Of a DNA stretch of 9,299 nt, positions 4,923-9,299 are shown piece after piece. The stretch is taken from assembly GCA_016185915.1 (NCBI GenBank), contig JACPMP010000002.1, positions 1 to 9,299 of the forward strand, in the 5' to 3' direction. Both the position numbers and the translations under genes were made by a program. The notes beneath the pieces are model-generated. The model saw nothing but the letters and a program-made list of their open reading frames with translations. It was not told the origin of the DNA and searched no databases. Position 1 is the first letter of the stretch. Each line of letters begins with the position of its first letter. This DNA is from Candidatus Woesearchaeota archaeon (lineage in GTDB: Archaea; Nanobdellota; Nanobdellia; Woesearchaeales; GW2011-AR4).

Positions 4923-6584
4923 ATGAATTTTAAAACAAAATCTTTGGTTGTTCTGCTTATAATTTCTGTATTCTTGCTAAGTAGTTGTGAAGTTTATAAA
5001 ACTCTATATGGGACTCCTCCTCAAAAACCCGTTGGTAAGGTAATTAGGATTGAGGGTGAGCAAGCAAAAGATCCTGCAAATCTTGCCAAGCAGGTTTACG
5101 CAACTGTAACTCCTACACAACATGATCCATTCAAAGTTGGCTTGAATCCTCTTGGACCTTATGACAAAGGCAAATCATTAGGATTTACATTACAGCAATG
5201 GTTAGCTGCAAGCGGCATTGGAATTTATAGCGTTGATGGCGAGAATGCAGAAATGGATCTTTCACTCAAAAACCTTGTTCCAAATGGAATTTATACTGTA
5301 TGGTGCTCACGCCTAACATTCCCTCCTAACCCAAGCATTGTTGACAAACCATGTGGCGCAGAGGACGGCTCACAAAATTCTTTCAAATCAGATGAAAAAG
5401 GCAATGGACAATTTTCATTAAAATTAAAAACACTTGAGCCGAGCACTGAGGAAACGGCATCAGTAATTGCTTTAGCATATCACAGCGACGGCAAAACATA
5501 TGGTGCAAGCCCAGGCGATTTTGGATTGAACAGCCATGTGCAGATATTTTTCTTAATGCCGCCTCCAACAAGCAATGCCACTAAATTTGAAGTGCCAATA
5601 AAATTTGTCAATCATATTGATGCAGGACTTCCAGAGCAAGATGTTTTCATTGAGGCTAAGGAATTAAAGAAAGAAGAACCTAAAGAAGAAGTAAAAGAAG
5701 AAAAGCCGCCTGTAACCGCCGAAGTAACCAAAGAAGAAAAACCTGAAGAAAAGAAAGAAATGATAATAGAAAAGTCAAAGGAAAAGCCGGTTGTTGTAGT
5801 TGTTCAGGAGACTGATCTCGTAAGCTTATCGCCAAAGGCAGAAGATCCTGACAAAAATACTAACTTAGCTTTCACATTTACCTCTCCTCTAAACGAAAAT
5901 GGGGAATGGCAAACAAATTATGGTGATTCTGGCGAGTACACCATTACTGTCACAGCATCAGACGGTGAATCAACAACAGCAAGGGATGTTTTGATAATTG
6001 TTAACAAGAAAGAAGAGGCACCAATAATTGACAGCGCAAAGCCAATTGAAAGTGGATTGGCAATAGATGAAACAGGTGCTATAGATTTTAGCGTTGTTGC
6101 AAGTGATTTGAACAAAGATCCTTTGTCGTATTCATGGAAACTTGACGGCGTTGATGTTGGCATAGATAGTAAGCACACCTATCAATCAACTTATGAAGAC
6201 GCAGGAACGCACACTATTAAGGTTGATGTATCAGACGGGTTGTCAAGCACAAGTAAAATCTGGTCCGTGGAAGTTAACAATGTAAACAGGAAGCCAGTCT
6301 TGGAGAAAATGGATGACATAAAACTTAAGGAGACTGAAAAGGCGGTAATAACTGCACTGGCAACAGATGATGATAAAGATAAAATTACCTATGCTATCAG
6401 CGACAAAAAATTTGTACGAGAGGATAATGTATTCACATGGCAAACTGATTATGATAGCGCAGGCACTTATGAAGCCACTATAACTGCAAATGACGGCCAA
6501 GACACGACAGAGCAGAGCTTTACAGTTACTGTTGAGAATGTAAACAGGCCGCCGGTAATAACAGACATAATACAGAAGAAATAA
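4923..6584 (+). CDS. Surface lipoprotein with cadherin/PKD-like repeats
   Basis: 553 residues. Residues 1-21 form a signal peptide (basic MNFKTK, hydrophobic core) ending in a lipobox LSSC, so C22 is the predicted lipid-modified N-terminus and the protein should sit outside the membrane. Residues of about 60-215 form a separate, probably beta-rich domain with a YTVWC...DKPCGAEDG segment (two Cys, possibly a disulfide); it faintly recalls a family of secreted bacterial proteins with YTVWW and PCG motifs. Residues 244-290 are a Lys/Glu/Pro-rich linker. Residues 291-545 hold three beta-sandwich repeats with the signatures GEWQTNYGDSGEYTITVTASDG, ...AGTHTIKVDVSDG and ...AGTYEATITANDG, each followed by a VNN/NVNR linker. 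A strong GGAGGGG ribosome-binding site fixes the start. Adhesion or cell-envelope function is inference. It is paralogous to the next gene. Confidence 0.8.
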   Translation: MNFKTKSLVVLLIISVFLLSSCEVYKTLYGTPPQKPVGKVIRIEGEQAKDPANLAKQVYATVTPTQHDPFKVGLNPLGPYDKGKSLGFTLQQWLAASGIGIYSVDGENAEMDLSLKNLVPNGIYTVWCSRLTFPPNPSIVDKPCGAEDGSQNSFKSDEKGNGQFSLKLKTLEPSTEETASVIALAYHSDGKTYGASPGDFGLNSHVQIFFLMPPPTSNATKFEVPIKFVNHIDAGLPEQDVFIEAKELKKEEPKEEVKEEKPPVTAEVTKEEKPEEKKEMIIEKSKEKPVVVVVQETDLVSLSPKAEDPDKNTNLAFTFTSPLNENGEWQTNYGDSGEYTITVTASDGESTTARDVLIIVNKKEEAPIIDSAKPIESGLAIDETGAIDFSVVASDLNKDPLSYSWKLDGVDVGIDSKHTYQSTYEDAGTHTIKVDVSDGLSSTSKIWSVEVNNVNRKPVLEKMDDIKLKETEKAVITALATDDDKDKITYAISDKKFVREDNVFTWQTDYDSAGTYEATITANDGQDTTEQSFTVTVENVNRPPVITDIIQKK

Positions 6585-6591
6585 ATAACTA

Positions 6592-6642
6592 AAAATTTTC
6601 ATCTCTGATGGGAAATTTTTTTAAATTGTTATTTTCTTTTTT
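6592..6642 (+). terminator. Hairpin plus T-runs between the two surface-protein genes
   Basis: AAATTTTC (6593-6600) can pair with GGAAATTT (6611-6618), one G-U pair included, around a short loop. A T-run and then a second T-rich tract (6632-6642) follow. This could end transcription of the lipoprotein gene or only attenuate it; archaeal termination mainly needs the T-tracts. Confidence 0.45.
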
Positions 6643-6655
6643 AGAGGGGGGATAA

Positions 6656-8587
6656 ATGAATAAAATAGTTGCGTTATTGTTAACTATATTTTTAATATCC
6701 CCCTATATTGTTTATTCTATAACTACATTTGTAATTCAAGAAACTGAGAAAGTAAGCTTAGTTCCAAATGCAATGGACCCGGATTCGGACAAGCTTACAA
6801 CAAAATATACTGCCCCCTTAGATGAAAGGGGGGAATGGCAAACAACATATGGTGATGCTGGGGAGTATAAATCGACAATAACCGTTTCTGATGGTGTAAC
6901 AGACACTTCTGAAGATGTGCTCATTATTGTTAAAAAAAAGGAAGAGCCGCCTAAAATAGACTCGTTTAGTCCAAAACAAGATACCGTAAACATTAGAGAA
7001 ACTGAGTCGATTAATTTTAAGGTTTCAGCAAGCGATTTAAATAAAGATAAGTTAATCTATGAGTGGTTCTTAGATGATAAAAAAGTAAAAGATGGCGAGG
7101 AATTTTCTTATGAAACCACCTATAAAGATGCTGGAAGCCATAAAATTTCTGTGGTTGTTTCAGATGGCACAACAAGCGTAAACAAAGAATGGAACGTCAA
7201 TGTGGCAAACGTTGATGTCGAGGGCTTGCTTAACGGAATAAAAGATGTTGCTGTCAACGAGAATGAAATTGTAAGAATAAAAGATGTTGCTGTCAACGAG
7301 AATGAAATTGTAAAATTAGAGCTTCCAAATTTTGAAAAATATGGCTTGTCTTATACTATTTCAGAGCCTATTGGCAATAAGAATGAGTGGAAAACTGGCT
7401 ATAAAGATGCTGGTGCTTATGAAATTAAAGTCCATGCAGAAGGAAAGGAATTCAGCGGGGATAAAATTGTAAAAGTTATTGTTAATGATATTGACAGAGC
7501 GCCAATTTTTGACAAGCTGGAAAACAAAGTCATAAATGAGAATGACGAAGTAAAAATAATACTAAACGCTAATGACCCAGATGGAGATGAAATCACTTAT
7601 TCTGCAAACAATCTTCCCGAAAGCTCAAAGTTTGAAGGAAATGTCTTTACTTGGAAACCGAGCTACGACACAGTAAAAAAAGAAGGTTTTGTTAACAGAG
7701 TAATGGATAAGTTTAGGGTGTTGAGCATGAGCTTTTATATTCAATTTACTGCTTCTTCAAAAGATAAGAGGATAGTACAGAATGTTATTATAACTGTTAA
7801 AGATGTCAATAGGGCTCCTGTATTAGAAGATATGGGACCAATAACAATAAATGAAGGCGATGCATTAAAGATTACACCAAAAGCATACGATTTAGATGGT
7901 GATAAAATAAGCTTAAGTTACTCTGGATTCATGGATACTGATACTTTTAAATCTAACTTTGATGATGCTGGAACATATTATGTTAAAGTAACTGCAAGTG
8001 ACGGCTTGCTTGAAACTTCAAAATTTGTTCAGATAGACATAAAGCACGTAAACAGGGCGCCAATTTTCGAAAAAATAAATGACATAAAGGCAAGAGAAGG
8101 TGACAATATTGCCATTTTGTTAAATGCTAATGACCCTGATGGAGATGAAATCAAATATTCAATAGATAATCCTCCAGATGGCTCTTCATTGAAAGGCAAT
8201 GTGCTTTTGTGGACACCGGGCTATAATTTAGCGAATAAAAAAGAAACAAAAAGATTTGATTTGGTTTTTGTCGCAAATGACGGCAAAGCAGAAGCAAGGC
8301 AGGTTGCCAAAGTTGAAATAAGCGATAAAAACAGAGCGCCAAAAATAAGCGATGCTACAAAAAACATTGTTGCAAAGGTAAATGAGCCCGTGCTTATGTT
8401 CGTCAAAGCAGTTGATGACGATGGAGATGAATTAACCTATACTTGGGAATTTGGATTTTTGGAAAAGTACAAAGCAACTTCAACACACCAAAGAAAATTC
8501 ACAAGCAGAGGAACAAAGGTTGTTAAAGTTACTGTGAGTGATGGAATTGATGAAGTTGAGCAAGTGATGAACGTGAATGTGGTTTAA
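6656..8587 (+). CDS. Secreted protein with tandem cadherin/PKD-like repeats
   Basis: 643 residues. Residues 1 to about 22 form a Sec signal peptide without a lipobox, followed at once by about seven repeats of roughly 70-100 residues (boundaries near 26-95, 100-187, 188-280, 283-385, 388-467, 471-563 and 566-643). Several carry a cadherin-like acidic motif (NDPDGDEI twice, YDLDGDKI, VDDDGDEL), expected to bind Ca2+, and end in a NRAP linker. No C-terminal membrane anchor is visible, so it may be secreted or held by partners such as the lipoprotein upstream. The first repeat matches the first repeat of the upstream protein closely, also at DNA level (around GGGGAATGGCAAACA). Repeat 3 carries an exact 39-bp internal duplication. 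The start is set by a GAGGGGGGAT ribosome-binding site (about 6643-6652) and the signal peptide. Adhesion or envelope role is inferred. Confidence 0.8.
   Translation: MNKIVALLLTIFLISPYIVYSITTFVIQETEKVSLVPNAMDPDSDKLTTKYTAPLDERGEWQTTYGDAGEYKSTITVSDGVTDTSEDVLIIVKKKEEPPKIDSFSPKQDTVNIRETESINFKVSASDLNKDKLIYEWFLDDKKVKDGEEFSYETTYKDAGSHKISVVVSDGTTSVNKEWNVNVANVDVEGLLNGIKDVAVNENEIVRIKDVAVNENEIVKLELPNFEKYGLSYTISEPIGNKNEWKTGYKDAGAYEIKVHAEGKEFSGDKIVKVIVNDIDRAPIFDKLENKVINENDEVKIILNANDPDGDEITYSANNLPESSKFEGNVFTWKPSYDTVKKEGFVNRVMDKFRVLSMSFYIQFTASSKDKRIVQNVIITVKDVNRAPVLEDMGPITINEGDALKITPKAYDLDGDKISLSYSGFMDTDTFKSNFDDAGTYYVKVTASDGLLETSKFVQIDIKHVNRAPIFEKINDIKAREGDNIAILLNANDPDGDEIKYSIDNPPDGSSLKGNVLLWTPGYNLANKKETKRFDLVFVANDGKAEARQVAKVEISDKNRAPKISDATKNIVAKVNEPVLMFVKAVDDDGDELTYTWEFGFLEKYKATSTHQRKFTSRGTKVVKVTVSDGIDEVEQVMNVNVV
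7236..7313 (+). repeat. Perfect 39-bp tandem duplication (2 copies)
   Basis: Copies at 7236-7274 and 7275-7313 are identical and in frame, giving the 13-residue unit IKDVAVNENEIV plus one residue twice in the third repeat of the surface protein. Identity at every base, including third codon positions, points to a recent slippage event. Confidence 0.95.
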
Positions 8588-8596
8588 GCTATTTTA

Positions 8597-8857
8597 ATGG
8601 TGATTAATTTATGTGTAATAAAGATTACTAAAATGATTGAGAAACAAAAACCGCAAATACCACTTGAAGATAGGACTTTACTTGATAATTTAATATTAGA
8701 TGTTATGATGCATGATGATAGGAGGGCACTTGAAGAAGTGACAGAAATTTTAGCTAAATATACTAGGGAAGGTTTCAGTACAGTTGTGTATGCGCTTAAA
8801 TTATTAAAGTACTACGAATCAAAAAGGCGATGTGTGTTATATGACCATCCAACTTAA
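8597..8857 (+). CDS. Small hypothetical protein, probably starting at 8633
   Basis: Open frame of 86 codons from ATG 8597, or 74 codons from an internal ATG at 8633. The shorter form (MIEKQKPQIPLEDRTLL...) looks more natural: it is mostly helical and charged, with an acidic middle (LILDVMMHDDRRALEEVTEIL) and a basic C-terminus, and no membrane segment or signal peptide. The first 12 residues of the longer form read like untranslated sequence, and a GGTGAT sequence (8599-8604), a good archaeal ribosome-binding site, overlaps its ATG. I do not recognise the family. It begins 9 nt after the surface-protein stop and ends 49 nt before the helicase fragment, whose promoter is separate. It could be a small DNA- or RNA-binding or regulatory protein, but nothing in the sequence shows this. 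Confidence 0.5.
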   Translation: MVINLCVIKITKMIEKQKPQIPLEDRTLLDNLILDVMMHDDRRALEEVTEILAKYTREGFSTVVYALKLLKYYESKRRCVLYDHPT

Positions 8858-8876
8858 TTAAAAATTTCAAGCAATC

Positions 8877-8884
8877 TTTATAAA
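8877..8884 (+). promoter_or_regulatory. TATA box for the C-terminal helicase gene
   Basis: TTTATAAA centred 26 nt before ATG 8907, with a pyrimidine-rich spacer and no Shine-Dalgarno sequence. The perfect leaderless geometry argues that the downstream helicase half is an expressed gene, not debris. Confidence 0.65.
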
Positions 8885-8906
8885 CCACCTTTTCTTCTTT
8901 TGTCTT

Positions 8907-9299
8907 ATGAAATCAATTAAGCTGGATGACGAGTTTGACAGCGCTGTTATTAACATTGCGCTAGACACCCTAAAGATTGGAAAGCAGGCCTTGATATTTG
9001 CGAATACAAAAAAATCTGCTGAGAAGACTGCTGAGGAAATTTCAAAGAAAATTAAGAGCGATAATGAAAGTTTCAAAAAATTGGCAGACGAAGCGTTAAA
9101 TGCTCTTTCAAGGCCAACAAAGCAATGCGAAAGATTAGCTTTCTGCTTGAAAAAAGGAATTTCTTTCCATCATGCTGGCTTGACTCAAGAGCAAAAAAAT
9201 ATTATCGAAGAAAATTTCAGGAATGGCACGATAAAAATCATTTGTTGCACGCCAACATTAGCTTATGGGGTTGATTTGCCTGCTTTCAGGGCAATAATA
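8907..9299 (+). CDS. Hel308-like DNA helicase, second RecA domain onward (partial, runs off right edge)
   Basis: 131 codons are visible, open to the end of the window. The protein starts in the linker between the two RecA domains (FDSAVINIALDTL...) and continues through motif IV (GKQALIFANTKKSAEK, 25-40), the HHAGLT segment (88-93) and motif V (CTPTLAYGVDLPA, 114-126), all diagnostic of Hel308/Ski2-like superfamily 2 helicases. Walker A, DExH and motif III are absent: no open frame encodes them upstream, where the small ORF ends at 8857. ATG 8907 is supported by a TATA box 26 nt upstream. The missing first RecA domain is represented at the opposite edge on the minus strand, so the two products may assemble into one helicase. 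Alternatively this is a stand-alone fragment beside an intact paralogue. Confidence 0.85.
   Translation, partial: MKSIKLDDEFDSAVINIALDTLKIGKQALIFANTKKSAEKTAEEISKKIKSDNESFKKLADEALNALSRPTKQCERLAFCLKKGISFHHAGLTQEQKNIIEENFRNGTIKIICCTPTLAYGVDLPAFRAII

Noticed and set aside
6243..6602. 119-codon reverse ORF
   Set aside because: It lies antisense to the lipoprotein repeats and the terminator region, with no promoter, no ribosome-binding site and no recognisable domain.
8867..9076. 69-codon reverse ORF over the right helicase start
   Set aside because: Antisense to conserved helicase motifs and to its promoter.
1..9299. CRISPR array, insertion sequence or prophage genes
   Set aside because: No regularly spaced repeats, transposase, integrase or terminal inverted repeats were found; the tandem repeats present are inside surface-protein genes.

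Overview
The window reads as a low-GC archaeal chromosome segment, most likely from a DPANN-type lineage. Four things point to Archaea: Hel308-type helicase sequence at both ends, TATA boxes about 26-29 nt upstream of start codons (leaderless transcription), tRNA genes interrupted by short introns with bulge-helix-bulge (BHB) folds, and an enolase without a bacterial operon context. The DPANN assignment is inference from compactness and style, not from a marker gene.

Layout. Positions 1-202 (minus) hold the N-terminal end of a Hel308-like helicase running off the left edge. A divergent promoter region separates it from a plus-strand run of three genes: a YdjM/DUF457-like membrane protein (277-699), a GalT/ADP-glucose phosphorylase-like HIT-fold nucleotidyltransferase (728-1666), and a small membrane protein (1672-2079). 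Convergent to these on the minus strand are two consecutive steps of lower glycolysis/gluconeogenesis: enolase (2983-4254) and, downstream, 2,3-bisphosphoglycerate-dependent phosphoglycerate mutase (2092-2838). The two are separated by a structured 144-nt leader. The phosphoglycerate mutase has Ser where the second catalytic His is expected.

The middle region (about 4276-4922) is RNA territory: a candidate hairpin RNA with H/ACA-like geometry (4338-4412), then two tRNA genes only 3 nt apart. The first is best read as tRNA-Asn(GUU) interrupted by three mini-introns of 16, 15 and 15 nt, the first with an essentially perfect BHB motif. The second is tRNA-Ile(GAU) with a 19-nt anticodon-loop intron.

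Positions 4923-8587 hold two tandem, paralogous cell-surface proteins built of cadherin/PKD-like repeats. The first is a predicted lipoprotein with an extra N-terminal domain and a Lys/Glu-rich linker. The second is a signal peptide followed directly by about seven repeats. Both have purine-rich Shine-Dalgarno leaders, unlike the leaderless neighbours. A small unrecognised ORF (8597/8633-8857) follows.

At the right edge (8907 on) a plus-strand gene with its own TATA box starts directly in the second RecA domain of a Hel308-like helicase. The left edge carries the first RecA domain on the opposite strand, so the two edges look like halves of one split helicase separated by a segment that a simple inversion would explain. 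The most interesting items are the three-intron tRNA-Asn, the apparent split helicase, the His-to-Ser change in phosphoglycerate mutase, and the candidate structured RNA.
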